Source of the DNA: Pomphorhynchus laevis
Lineage: Eukaryota > Acanthocephala > Palaeacanthocephala > Echinorhynchida > Pomphorhynchidae
DNA length: 64,000 nt
Direction: 5' to 3'
Assembly: GCA_012934845.2 (NCBI GenBank)
Contig: WNNJ02002090.1
Coordinates: 42,775-106,774 of the forward strand
A program made the translations under genes and the position numbers. Positions within the stretch are counted from its first letter, which is position 1. Every line of letters begins with the position of its first letter. Shown piece after piece: positions 1 to 19,494 of this stretch. The notes beneath the pieces are model-generated. The model was not told the DNA's origin. It did no database searches and saw only the letters and a list, made by a program, of their open reading frames with translations.

Positions 1-246
1 CACGTGTCAATTTCACAGGGTATAAATACCTTGAAATTTGCTCTCCAACACTCGTGCAAGCATCGCCACAAAGCAGGAAGGAAGACAGCAGAAAATTTTT
101 TATTATTATTTTGTCATAGATGCTTAGTTTTGAATCTCGAGTTTGACATTCACGGGTTCGATTCTTCAAGAAGAACATTGGGTGGCGCATCTGGCATGGG
201 TGGCGCGCTGGGCGCGCCACAATAAATAATATACTATGTATACTAA
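1..246. other. Unassigned left edge
   Basis: No gene is recognised. The short open frame at 4-225 has no recognisable domain. Positions 176-222 are unusually GC-rich for this window. A GGTTCGATTC word near 153 resembles a tRNA B box, but no matching A box or cloverleaf is visible. Confidence 0.3.
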
Positions 247-452
247 TAAGAACAAGAGGTCACAAGGAGGAACTGATATGTTATCAGGTTTCGACCTATA
301 TTCATCGACCCAGCATAGCAGCGTTGCCAAATACATGCTAATGGCGTATTTCCTTTGATGACATTAGATTATCTAGTGCATCTCATTCTAATACACAGTT
401 TATTATTTATTATTCATAGAAATTTTCCGCTTAATTCTTTAAATTTATTTTA
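247..452 (+). mobile_element. Penelope-like element terminal fragment
   Basis: This block matches the structured terminal segment of the window's PLE family. The same series of words (GGTCA..AGGAGGAACTG, then ATATG.TATCAGGTTTCG, then CCAAATACATGCTAATG) recurs at 11.5, 19.7 and 23.4 kb and inverted at 58.7 kb. It is an end fragment with no coding part. Several helices of the shared pseudoknot are eroded here. Confidence 0.6.
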
Positions 453-559
453 AACAATAAAATAAATGATTTATATATGATAAATTTGAAGATTAATGAC
501 AAAGATTAAGTTGATATAAATAGACAGTTTTCGATAATCTCTAATCTTTCTTTTTTAAA

Positions 560-884
560 TAAATTTAAAATGATCAATAATTAATAAATTAATAATTATT
601 GGAGCTGGATCAAAGGAAATAAGAAATTATTTTTGATATTTCGATAACTACTGTTAGCATCTTCAGAAAATAACCTATTAATTTTCTGAGTAATTTTTTA
701 ATAAATTATTTTCTAATTAATTATTATTAATTATTACTTCAGAATTAAATTACTCAGAAAATTAGGTAATTTTCTAAAGAAGTTAGCCAAATATCAAAAA
801 CAATTTCTTATTTCCTTTGATCCAACTCCAATAATTATTCATCAATAATGGATCAGTATCAACTATTTAAAATTAATAAATTGA
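560..884. mobile_element. Palindromic MITE-like element, copy A
   Basis: The element has long terminal inverted repeats. The left arm reads TTATTGGAGCTGGATCAAAG and the right arm near 812-839 is its complement, followed by an AT-rich outer tail (840-882). The inner arms contain GATATTTCGATAACTACTG and AGCATCTTCAGAAAA. No ORF is present. A near-identical copy lies at 1100-1378, and a shorter relative occurs at 37.2 kb and 45.9 kb. The exact outer end is uncertain. Confidence 0.7.
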
Positions 885-1099
885 TAATTTATTAATTTAT
901 TAACAATGAAAATATATTCGACTTTTCGTGATACGAATAAAGAAAGTCTTACCTGAGCGCCTAGATCTCTTAAAGTTTCTATTAAAACAGCGGTTTGAAT
1001 TGTCATATGAAGACAACCGGAAATTCGGGCCCCTTTTAGCGGCTGAGAAGGCTTGTACTTTGCTCTCAAATTCATCAATCCAGGCATTTCACTTTCAGC
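885..1099 (-). pseudogene. Inverted fragment of AHCY exon 2
   Basis: Read on the minus strand, this encodes [20 protein letters not shown] and continues to RDLGAQ, identical to the 3' part of AHCY exon 2 at 3087-3236. It then runs through the GT donor into about 58 bp of that intron. Because intron sequence is included, it is a DNA-level copy rather than a processed pseudogene. It is bounded on both sides by copies of the same palindromic element. It cannot encode AHCY by itself. Confidence 0.9.
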
Positions 1100-1378
1100 G
1101 AGCTGGATCAAAGGAAATAAGAAATTATTTTTGATATTTCGATAACTACTGTTAGCATCTTCAGAAAATAACCTATTAATTTTCTGAGTAATTTTTTAAT
1201 AAATTATTTTCTAATTAATTATTATTAATTATTACTTCAGAATTAAATTACTCAGAAGATTAGGTAATTTTCTAAAGAAGTTAGCCAAATATCAAAAACA
1301 ATTTCTTATTTCCTTTGATCCAACTCCAATAATTATTCATCAATAATGGATCAGTATCAACTATTTAAAATTAATAAA
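1100..1378. mobile_element. Palindromic MITE-like element, copy B
   Basis: This is nearly identical to copy A at 560-884, in the same orientation, including about 40 bp of the outer AT-rich tail. Its left outer end is missing. It starts at GAGCTGGATC, exactly where the inverted AHCY fragment ends, and the two share a GAG at the junction. One base difference from copy A is visible in the centre (TCAGAAGATTAGG against TCAGAAAATTAGG). Confidence 0.7.
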
Positions 1379-1638
1379 AAAAAATAAATAATTTAAAATT
1401 TTTAATAATATTACAGAAATAATGATTGAGTTTAGACATCCTCATTTGAATTAAGAAAAATTGTCTAACAAAATTCGTGAACGTATTATCAATGTTCATT
1501 TATGTTAACTAAACTTATTGCTCGATCTGAGCTTTTAAAATTTTATTATTTTTATACAATTTTAACTAAATGAAAACAGTGGCAATAATTGCAAAGATTT
1601 TTTTTATTTTTAATTTTGCTTTGGAGATATTTTGAGCG

Positions 1639-9865
<8,227 letters not shown>

Positions 9866-9916
9866 TATTCAAGAACGTTGAATTTTCTTGTGCTCTCAGA
9901 ACTTTTGCCATCACAC

Positions 9917-9922
9917 AATAAA
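9917..9922 (+). promoter_or_regulatory. AHCY polyadenylation signal
   Basis: AATAAA lies 52 bp after the AHCY stop codon and is the first such hexamer downstream. Confidence 0.6.
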
Positions 9923-10015
9923 ATGATTTAAAAAACATTTTTAAATGAGAGGTATAAACGATATTTAATTGTTTGTCATACAATTATTTCATGTGCACTT
10001 ATCCCATAGATCAGA

Positions 10016-11324
10016 TCAGGTAACTGAGTCTACGTTTATTAAATTATTTATAAATTAAACATAATGATAAATAAAAATGAAATAATTAATAAATATTTAT
10101 AAATAATTATTAATTGTTATAAGATGTTATATAATTTATATCAACTTAAAATTTAAAATTGAAATTTAAATTAAAAGTTAATTTTTATGAATTGACATAT
10201 AAATAACAGACAATGTATCAGAATCTGGATTATAGGTCATCAGGGTAACTGTTATGTCATCAGATGCTTTGATGAATACCAAAAACTGGAGATTGTATAG
10301 TAATACAATATAGTAATAGCAAAGATTATAATCCTATTAGAAATCTTGAATATTTGGAAAGCAAATCTTTAAAAGCTTAGTCGCAGATTCGTGTAACTTA
10401 TATAGACTATATTTAAATCAAAAATGTAGATTGATATTCACTGATATTATGTAAACCTGCATGCCAAGAAATATTTGCTCAATTAAATTTGACAACATTA
10501 TCTTCATTTACAAACATGAGTCTGAAATATACAATTGATGTTATCAGTATTTTTACAAATCTTCATACAATGACTAGCAACATATCGAGAACCGATATAA
10601 TAATTTTAGTTTAAACTAAAATTTTAAAAATTTCCATTCGATTTTCCCTAAATAACTATATCTACTAGATACGCTCGATTAAAACTGCCGTTCATTCAAC
10701 ATGCATTCATAAATAATTTAAGTTGTTGTCATATAATTACTAAAGTATTTAACATCTGTTAATAAATGTATCTTACCATGAAAATAAGGAAGATACTTAA
10801 ATGCCCTCTAATAAAAAAGTAATAAAATTTATGGGCAGTAACCAACATTTTTCTTAATTTTAGACTTTTTGGTAATATTGATGGTACTAATTGTTGTAAA
10901 ATGACTTCGATAATAAGGCACAAGAATTTTAAACTAAATATTTGAAGTTGAGTGACATATACAATACTATAACATAAGTTTAAAATGAATGCATCCTCGA
11001 AAGATGACTATTGTTTTAATATCACATAATATTATATTATATTTAATTTAATATTACAACGTTGAGATGATATGTTTATAGAAATGAATGTTCAACAAAT
11101 GTTTATAGATTTAAATGTAACAGAAAAAATTGTATAGTTTGTGATGTTATAAATAATAATAATTGTATCGTAAGTAATACGACAAACAAATGTTTTTCAT
11201 TAAATATTAATAATAATTGTAACTGCAATACCGAAGGTGTAGTGTATCTAAAAGCATATCAAATGATAAAGCTACGTTTAGGCAACATATAATATACAGC
11301 ATAATAGTCAAACTATTCAAATTA
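10016..11324 (+). mobile_element. Penelope-like element, truncated copy
   Basis: It begins with the family's terminal sequence GTAACTGAGTCTACGT and about 200 bp of terminal repeat, then the GGTCATCAGG motif near 10237. A block at 10330-10510 (CCTATTAGAAATCTTGAATA) is shared with 23.2 kb. At 11105-11300 one frame reads RFKCNRKNCIVCDVI, KCFSLNI, CNCNTEGVVYL. This is a cysteine-rich zinc-finger-like lead into a GIY-YIG start, with the YIG part missing. The copy ends where the next copy's terminus begins. It is non-functional. Confidence 0.65.
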
Positions 11325-11667
11325 GCTAACTGAGTCTACGTATTGTTATAAAATTATAAAATAGTAACCTAGCTTAAAATATGTATCTATTAAATTTAGA
11401 TTTTCTATAATTTTAATCAAGTTAAAAAATAAAAATAAAAAATAAAATTTAAAATAAAAGTCATTTTTATGAATTGACTAATAAATAACAGACGTTGTAT
11501 CAGAATAAGAATTAGAGGTCATCAGGAGAAACTGCTATGCTATCAGATTTCGGCCCCTAACTGCTCTTATTAATCTCTGGTATGAGATTAATAAGACATG
11601 ATATTAGAGATTGTAAATTATTTATTTTAGAACATATTATTGAAGAAAATAAGTCAATATTAAATCA

Positions 11668-11850
11668 AAAACTATTACAAGTAATACGACGAACAAATGT
11701 TTTTCATTAAATATTAATAATAATTGTAACTGCAATACCGCAGGTGTAGTGTATCTAATACAATGCACATGTGGATTGCAATATATTGGAAAAACATATC
11801 AAATGTTAGAAACTAGGTTTGGGCAATACATAATAGGTCAACTATCTTTC
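11668..11850 (+). pseudogene. PLE GIY-YIG endonuclease segment
   Basis: One frame reads SNTTNKCFSLNI, then NNNCNCNTAGVVYLIQCTCG and LQYIGKTYQMLETRFGQYI. GVVYL corresponds to the GIY motif, LQYIGKT to YIG, and the arginine of ETRFGQ to the conserved helix residue. The CNC cysteines preceding the domain match the zinc-binding lead seen in PLE nucleases. The C-terminal part of the domain (His/Glu) is not evident. Confidence 0.75.
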
Positions 11851-12187
11851 ATAAGCATATGAGAATATGAAAAATTATATAAAATACTTCATATATAAAT
11901 ATTCTTCATATAGAACAATTTTGGAGTAAAACGCTCAATTAAATGAACCCATTGGTATTAAATGGCATTTACCAAGAATTGGCAGAAGCAGTTTAGTAAA
12001 TAATAAACTATATGATAATAACCCGGACGCAAGCCAAGAAGTCATGGCGATAAAAGGGATAAGAAAAATAAACTTAAAAATATTAAAAAGGTAAGTTTTT
12101 ACCTTCTTGAGAGCAAATTTACTTGCCCCCGGACAGAGGGCAAGATAGAGTTACTCTTAAGAAAAAGAGTTAAAGATTAAAAAAGAC

Positions 12188-12865
12188 ATGTATATAAATG
12201 AACAATTAGAAATATTAAAACAACTTTTAAGTGATAATAAGCTAAAAGATCTTAATGTAAATATAAGAAGTTTTTCTAAAGATATCATATGTTCAATAAA
12301 TCAAAAATTAATTAACGACTATGATAGGCTAAGTTGTATAATAGACAGTTATTGTAATACAAAATACCATAATCGTACAATAAATGTAAATAATAACAAT
12401 AGAAAATATACATTAACCATAAACTTCATTAATAAATGTATAGATAACATAAATATAGGTAAACTTTTAAATAATTCTAAAAGTAAAGAAATAAAAGGGT
12501 TAGATTTAAGTAAATATATTCCTAAAATAAGGTATAAACTCCTACCACCATTAGGACGAAAAATTTGTAATTATAATAAAGAATTAAAATCAATATGTAA
12601 CGATAATATTAGAAACATAATGGAAACAGAATGCAATTGTAAAAATCTTAGTTTTGATAAAATAAATGAACATATATGTACCCATAATCTAGAATTAATT
12701 GAAAATTGTGAATTAAGAAAGCTGCTATCAAAATGGTATAAATATAGATTAAATAATAACAACGACAAAAATAAAATTTACGATTCGTTATATAATAACT
12801 TAAATGATTACTTTAGTAAGCTGATTAATAGTGAAAGCTCGAATATATCTAAGATAAACATTTGA
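12188..12865 (+). CDS. PLE linker/pre-RT region ORF (225 aa)
   Basis: An intact frame between the nuclease and RT segments. It is extremely Asn/Lys/Ile-rich, as expected from the base composition. Residues about 112-134 read KIRYKLLPPLGRKICNYNKE. Residues about 146-190 hold CNCKNLSFDKINEHICTHNL, then ELIENC.LRKLLSKWYKYR. From family knowledge, the spaced C.C, a histidine-containing loop and LR.LL.K...YR are the region just before the RT in this PLE group. It was probably part of one long polyprotein with the flanking domains; here it starts at an internal ATG. Confidence 0.6.
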   Translation: MYINEQLEILKQLLSDNKLKDLNVNIRSFSKDIICSINQKLINDYDRLSCIIDSYCNTKYHNRTINVNNNNRKYTLTINFINKCIDNINIGKLLNNSKSKEIKGLDLSKYIPKIRYKLLPPLGRKICNYNKELKSICNDNIRNIMETECNCKNLSFDKINEHICTHNLELIENCELRKLLSKWYKYRLNNNNDKNKIYDSLYNNLNDYFSKLINSESSNISKINI

Positions 12866-12898
12866 AAAGATTATATATTTGATAAAATTAAAAATAAA

Positions 12899-13857
12899 AT
12901 GAAAATAACAAACAATTATAAAAGAAAAGATAAAATTAATAAAAATATGTATAAAGAACTTACTAAATTAAAGGATAACTATATAATAACAACTATTGAT
13001 AAAGCTAGTAATAACTTTGTCTTCATATGCAAAAAGCTTATTATGATATACTAATGAAAGAGGTTAATTCTAATGATTTAAATGTATATCCAACATATGA
13101 AGGTAGTGAGTTGAGTTTTGAAACAATTATTACAAGCCACTGTTCTATAATGGATAAAAAGGTTATAAAAGAAGATACTGATAAAAGAAGTTGATATTTA
13201 GAACATACAAATTTTATAAGAATATGTGATTAATAGGACCGTATTAAAAAGTGTAAAACGATATTTAATGTAAACACAGCATATGAATGTATTAATTTAA
13301 GTTTAGAAACAATTTTACAAGTCATTGTAAACTAAAATGAGTATAAACCTTTTACAGATAAAAAGGGTTTAATTTGTGGTAAGATAAAACCTAGGGTTAT
13401 ATGTACATTAAAACCATTTTATGTTTTTATGAATAAAATACTTAAAGTAATTAAAGCACACTTTTAAAATATTGTGGATGAATCGAAATTAATACTGGTA
13501 AAAACACTATTTCAGTATTAATTCAACAAAAGAATTTTTAGAACAGACAAAAGAAATAAATTTTCAGAATATAAATACATACGATTTTAGTACGCTTTAT
13601 ACAAATCTGGATTTAGTAGATATTAAAGAAGCGTTCGTAAAATTAATTAATCATATATTCGGAAAAAGATATACATATATATGTTATAATAACTATAACG
13701 CATATCTAACAAAAATTAAACCATCAAGTAAATATAAATATATGGATAAAATTGAATTATTAGAATACTTAAATATATTCATAAATCAAAATTATTTAAA
13801 AGTAGGAACATTTACATTTAGACAAATAAAAAATAATACATCGTCTATTATTTATTA
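12899..13857 (+). pseudogene. PLE reverse transcriptase, N-terminal half, broken
   Basis: It starts MKITNNYKRKDKINK, identical over most residues to the 57-kb copy. Then come TIDKASNNFVFICKK, a damaged KPRVICTLKPF segment in place of PKLHK..RFI, and an intact stretch INTYDFSTLYTNLDLVDIKE containing the first catalytic aspartate motif. Several stops and frame changes interrupt it. The GG.SSP and YIDD motifs are missing; the sequence passes straight into the inverted terminal repeat at about 13853. Confidence 0.75.
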
Positions 13858-14060
13858 GTCAATTCATAAAAAGGACTTTTATTTTAAATTTAAATTTTTT
13901 TGTTTTAACTTGGTATAAATTATAAAAAAAATTCTAACAATTATTTATTATTTATAATTATTTATTATATTTAATTATCTGCTATCTAATTATTTAAAAT
14001 TTATTTTGCATTTTTATATTTCAATTTATTTATAATATAAAATACGTAGACTCAGTTAGC

Positions 14061-14817
14061 TAATATGATTAATTGTACATGCCATGTAAAATATAAAAAT
14101 ATGTAATCGATTTTTATATTATTAATATCAATGCAGACCGATTTTGAATATATTTATTTTATCGATTTCTATTATTGCCCCTTCCAATAATAATACTTAT
14201 TTAATTTGCTTAATACGAATGCTTATTCAATATTAATGCTTATTTAATTTGATTGATCTGACGATCAATCGACTCGTCTTTAAAATAAGTAATTTGAAAC
14301 CAGAAATGATTTCAATTAAATTTGCAAAATGTAAGACGAAAGTCTTTCATCAAATATTATTGCTAATAAAAACAGACGAGTCCAGTGATCGTCAGCCAAC
14401 ATTAAAAGCAACAAATCGTGAAATGTAGGTATTGGATCAGTAGCTGACGAGGTTCATACTGAAATGTAGGTTTCTGCTGTTGACTAATATATAGGATTGA
14501 AGTAGCGTGCAGAATACAACAAAATTCATCAAAATTTCAATTGTATTTTTTATCTACAAATGTTTTAGGTAATATCCAACGCAATCTAAAACCAACTTTG
14601 CTTTTCCTAAATTTCGTTTACCTTAAATGACTATTATTATTTAAAACTAAGAAACCTACTTTAATTAAATACAATGTAATATATTTAGTTGCTTATCGCT
14701 GTCAAATAAAAGTTGTTCATATTTTGATGATACAGCAACATTAATCATAGCTCACCTTAAAAATGATATCTCAGACGAATTTTTACGTTAAAAAAATTAT
14801 TTGATAATAATTTATAG
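14061..14817. other. Intergenic, with inverted words and a hammerhead-like core
   Basis: No gene. GACGATCAATCGACTCGTCT at about 14270 and GACGAGTCCAGTGATCGTC at about 14377 form an inverted pair, suggesting a palindromic element. The hammerhead-like segment at 14411-14475 is listed separately. Confidence 0.4.
14411..14475 (+). ncRNA. Hammerhead-ribozyme-like sequence (type III layout, weak)
   Basis: In order: GTGAAATGTA, a small hairpin (TATTG gat CAGTA), CTGACGAG, a short stem II (GGT..ACT), then GAAATGTAGG. The core boxes CUGANGA and GAAA are present with a potential GUA cleavage triplet. The two AUGU words would have to pair to form stem III, which is weak, and the base of stem I (G opposite G) is not paired. 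A degraded relative lies at 27925-27985. Activity is doubtful. Confidence 0.35.
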
Positions 14818-17800
14818 AACTAGCAAACATTTGAGAAATAATTTTAGATCGAAGAATTTAATATATTTATATATATTTTATATTTTATTATAAACGTTAT
14901 ATTTTTTCAAACAGAACTAGCAAACATTTGGGAAATAATTTTAGATCGAAGAATTTAATATATTTATATATATTTTATATTTTATTATAAACGTTATATT
15001 TTTTCAAACAGAACTAGCAAACATTTGGGAAATAATTTTAGATCGAAGAATTTAATATATTTATATATATTTTATTACAAACCTTATATTTTTCAAACAG
15101 AACTAGCAAACATTTGAGAAATAATTTTAGATCGAAGAATTTAATATATTTATATATATTTTATATTTTATTATAAACGTTATATTTTTTCAAACAGAAC
15201 TAGCAAACATTTGGGAAATAATTTTAGATCGAAGAATTTAATATATTTATATATATTTTATATTTTATTATAAACGTTATATTTTTTCAAACAGAACTAG
15301 CAAACATTTGGGAAATAATTTTAGATCGAAGAATTTAATATATTTATATATATTTTATATTTTATTACAAACCTTATATTTTTCAAACAGAACTAGCAAA
15401 CATTTGGGAAATAATTTTAGATCGAAGAATTTAATATATTTATATATATTTTATATTTTATTATAAACGTTATATTTTTTCAAACAGAACTAGCAAACAT
15501 TTGAGAAATAATTTTAGATCGAAGAATTTAATATATTTATATATATTTTATATTTTATTATAAACGTTATATTTTTTTAAACAGAACTAGCAAACATTTG
15601 GGAAATAATTTTAGATCGAAGAATTTAATATATTTATATATATTTTATTACAAACCTTATATTTTTCAAACAGAACTAGCAAACATTTGAGAAATAATTT
15701 TAGATCGAAGAATTTAATATATTTATATATATTTTATATTTTATTATAAACGTTATATTTTTTCAAACAGAACTAGCAAACATTTGGGAAATAATTTTAG
15801 ATCGAAGAATTTAATATATTTATATATTTTATATTTTATTATAGATTTTGTATTTTTTTAAACAGAACTAGCAAACATTTGAGAAATAATTTTAGATCGA
15901 AGAATTTAATATATTTATATATATTTTATATTTTATTATAAACGTTATATTTTTTCAAACAGAACTAGCAAACATTTGAGAAATAATTTTAGATCGAAGA
16001 ATTTAATATATTTATATATATTTTATATTTTATTATAGATTTTGTATTTTTTTAAACAGAACTAGCAAACATTTGAGAAATAATTTTAGATCGAAGAATT
16101 TAATATATTTATATATATTTTATATTTTATTACAAACCTTATATTTTTCAAACAGAACTAGCAAACATTTGGGAAATAATTTTAGATCGAAGAATTTAAT
16201 ATATTTATATATATTTTATATTTTATTATAAACGTTATATTTTTTCAAACAGAACTAGCAAACATTTGAGAAATAATTTTAGATCGAAGAATTTAATATA
16301 TTTATATATATTTTATATTATATTATAAACGTTATATTTTTTCAAACAGAACTAGCAAACATTTGGGAAATAATTTTAGATCGAAGAATTTAATATATTT
16401 ATATATATTTTATATTTTATTATAAACGTTATATTTTTTCAAACAGAACTAGCAAACATTTGGAAAATAATTTTAGATCGAAGAATTTAATATATTTATA
16501 TATTTTATATTTTATTATAGATTTTGTATTTTTTTAAACAGAACTAGCAAACATTTGAGAAATAATTTTAGATCGAAGAATTTAATATATTTATATATAT
16601 TTTATATTTTATTACAAACCTTATATTTTTCAAACAGAACTAGCAAACATTTGGGAAATAATTTTAGATCGAAGAATTTAATATATTTATATATATTTTA
16701 TATTTTATTATAAACGTTATATTTTTTTAAACAGAACTAGCAAACATTTGAGAAATAATTTTAGATCGAAGAATTTAATATATTTATATATTTTATATTT
16801 TATTATAGATTTTGTATTTTTTTAAGCAGAACTACCAAACATTTGGGCAATAATTTTAGATCGAAGAATTTAATATATTTATATATATTTTATATTTTAT
16901 TATAAACGTTATATTTTTTCAAACAGAACTAGCAAACATTTGGGAAATAATTTTAGATCGAAGAATTTAATATATTTATATATATTTTATTACAAACCTT
17001 ATATTTTTCAAACAGAACTAGCAAACATTTGGGAAATAATTTTAGATCGAAGAATTTAATATATTTATATATATTTTATATTTTATTATAAACGTTATAT
17101 TTTTTCAAACAGAACTAGCAAACATTTGGGAAATAATTTTAGATCGAAGAATTTAATATATTTATATATATTTTATATTTTATTATAAACCTTATATTTT
17201 TTTAAACAGAACTAGCAAACATTTGGGAAATAATTTTAGATCGAAGAATTTAATATATTTATATATATTTTATATTTTATTATAAACGTTATATTTTTTA
17301 AACAGAACTAGCAAACATTTGGGAAATAATTTTAGATCGAAGAATTTAATATATTTTATATTTTATTACAAACCTTATATTTTTCAAACAGAACTAGCAA
17401 ACATTTGAGAAATAATTTTAGATCGAAGAATTTAATATATTTATATATATTTTATATTATATTATAAACGTTATATTTTTTCAAACAGAACTAGCAAACA
17501 TTTGGGAAATAATTTTAGATCGAAGAATTTAATATATTTATATATATTTTATATTTTATTATAAACGTTATATTTTTTTAAACAGAACTAGCAAACATTT
17601 GAGAAATAATTTTAGATCGAAGAATTTAATATATTTTATATTTTATTATAGATTTTGTATTTTTTTAAGCAGAACTACCAAACATTTGGGCAATAATTTT
17701 AGATCGAAGAATTTAATATATTTATATATATTTTATATTTTATTATAAACGTTATATTTTTTCAAACAGAACTAGCAAACATTTGGGAAATAATTTTAGA

Positions 17801-19252
17801 TCGAAGAATTTAATATATTTATATATATTTTATTACAAACCTTATATTTTTCAAACAGAACTAGCAAACATTTGAGAAATAATTTTAGATCGAAGAATTT
17901 AATATATTTATATATATTTTATATTTTATTATAAACCTTATATTTTTTAAACAGAACTAGCAAACATTTGGGAAATAATTTTAGATCGAAGAATTTAATA
18001 TATTTATATATATTTTATATTTTATTATAAACGTTATATTTTTTCAAACAGAACTAGCAAACATTTGGGAAATAATTTTAGATCGAAGAATTTAATATAT
18101 TTATATATATTTTATATTTTATTATAAACCTTATATTTTTTTAAACAGAACTAGCAAACATTTGGGAAATAATTTTAGATCGAAGAATTTAATATATTTA
18201 TATATATTTTATATTTTATTATAAACGTTATATTTTTTCAAACAGAACTAGCAAACATTTGGGAAATAATTTTAGATCGAAGAATTTAATATATTTATAT
18301 ATATTTTATTACAAACCTTATATTTTTCAAACAGAACTAGCAAACATTTGAGAAATAATTTTAGATCGAAGAATTTAATATATTTATATATATTTTATAT
18401 TTTATTATAAACGTTATATTTTTTCAAACAGAACTAGCAAACATTTGGGAAATAATTTTAGATCGAAGAATTTAATATATTTATATATATTTTATATTTT
18501 ATTATAAACGTTATATTTTTTTAAACAGAACTAGCAAACATTTGAGAAATAATTTTAGATCGAAGAATTTAATATATTTATATATTTTATATTTTATTAT
18601 AGATTTTGTATTTTTTTAAGCAGAACTACCAAACATTTGGGCAATAATTTTAGATCGAAGAATTTAATATATTTATATATATTTTATATTTTATTATAAA
18701 CCTTATATTTTTTTAAACAGAACTAGCAAACATTTGGGAAATAATTTAAGATTGAAGAATTTTATATATTTATATATTTTGTTATAAACTTTATATTTTT
18801 TTCAAACAAAACTAGCAAACATTTGGGAAATAATTTTAGATCGAAGAATTTAATATATTTATATATATTTTATATTTTATTATAAACCTTATATTATTTT
18901 TAAACAGAACTAGCAAACATTTGGGAAATAATTTTAGATCGAAGAATTTAATATATTTATATATATTTTATATTTTATTATAAACGTTATATTTTTTTAA
19001 ACAGAACTAGCAAACATTTGAGAAATAATTTTAGATCGAAGAATTTAATATATATATTATATTTTATTAAAAACCTTATATTTTTTTAAACAGAACTAGC
19101 AAACATTTGGGAAATAATTTTAGATCGAAGAATTTAATATATTTATATATTTTATTATAAACTTTATATTTTTTTCAAACAAAACTAGCAAACATTTGGG
19201 AAATAATTTTAGATCGAAGAATTTAATATATTTATATATATTTTATATTTTA
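14818..19252. repeat. 97-bp satellite array, about 47 units
   Basis: Each unit starts AACTAGCAAACATTTGGGAA, then ATAATTTTAGATCGAAGAAT, then TTAATATATTTATATATATT, and ends in one of several tails (AAACGTTATA, AAACCTTATA or ATAGATTTTG followed by T-tracts and AAACAG). Units are 81-98 bp because the TATATTTTAT block is sometimes lost. There is no coding potential. The array begins and ends abruptly in AT-rich DNA between PLE copies. Confidence 0.95.
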
Positions 19253-19494
19253 GAAATAATATATTTTTTCGACAATATATTAAATAAATTTATTCTGGTC
19301 GAATTTGAATTTATTCAAATCCGATCAGAATTTAAATTTATAAATTAAACTAAATTAAAATAATTAATATAATTAAACATAAAATAATTTATGATTATTT
19401 TTTATAAATTTATTTATATGTTTTCTTTTATCGTCACGGATTTCCTTCAATCAGATAAGGTTTAATCCTTAATGAATAAATGAATAAATCAAAT

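Larger units (their letters stand above)
11325..14060 (+). mobile_element. Penelope-like element with N-terminal GIY-YIG order
   Basis: The left terminus GCTAACTGAGTCTACG (11325) is mirrored by CGTAGACTCAGTTAGC at about 14043-14058. The two terminal repeats are inverted over about 190-200 bp and share TATGAATTGACTAATAAATA. Inside, in order, are the structured GGTCATCAGG block (11518-11577), a GIY-YIG segment (11668-11850), a linker ORF (12188-12865) and the front half of a reverse transcriptase (12899-13857). GIY-YIG upstream of RT is the permuted order described for the Chlamys/Naiad clade of PLEs. The RT catalytic YIDD part is absent from this copy, so it is defective. Confidence 0.75.

Noticed and set aside
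120-180. tRNA gene or tRNA-derived SINE around GGTTCGATTC
   Set aside because: Only a B-box-like word is present; no A box, acceptor stem or anticodon arm could be drawn.
14818-19252. Possible CRISPR-like array
   Set aside because: Units are contiguous with no unique spacers, the genome is clearly eukaryotic, and the unit is a 97-bp AT-rich satellite.
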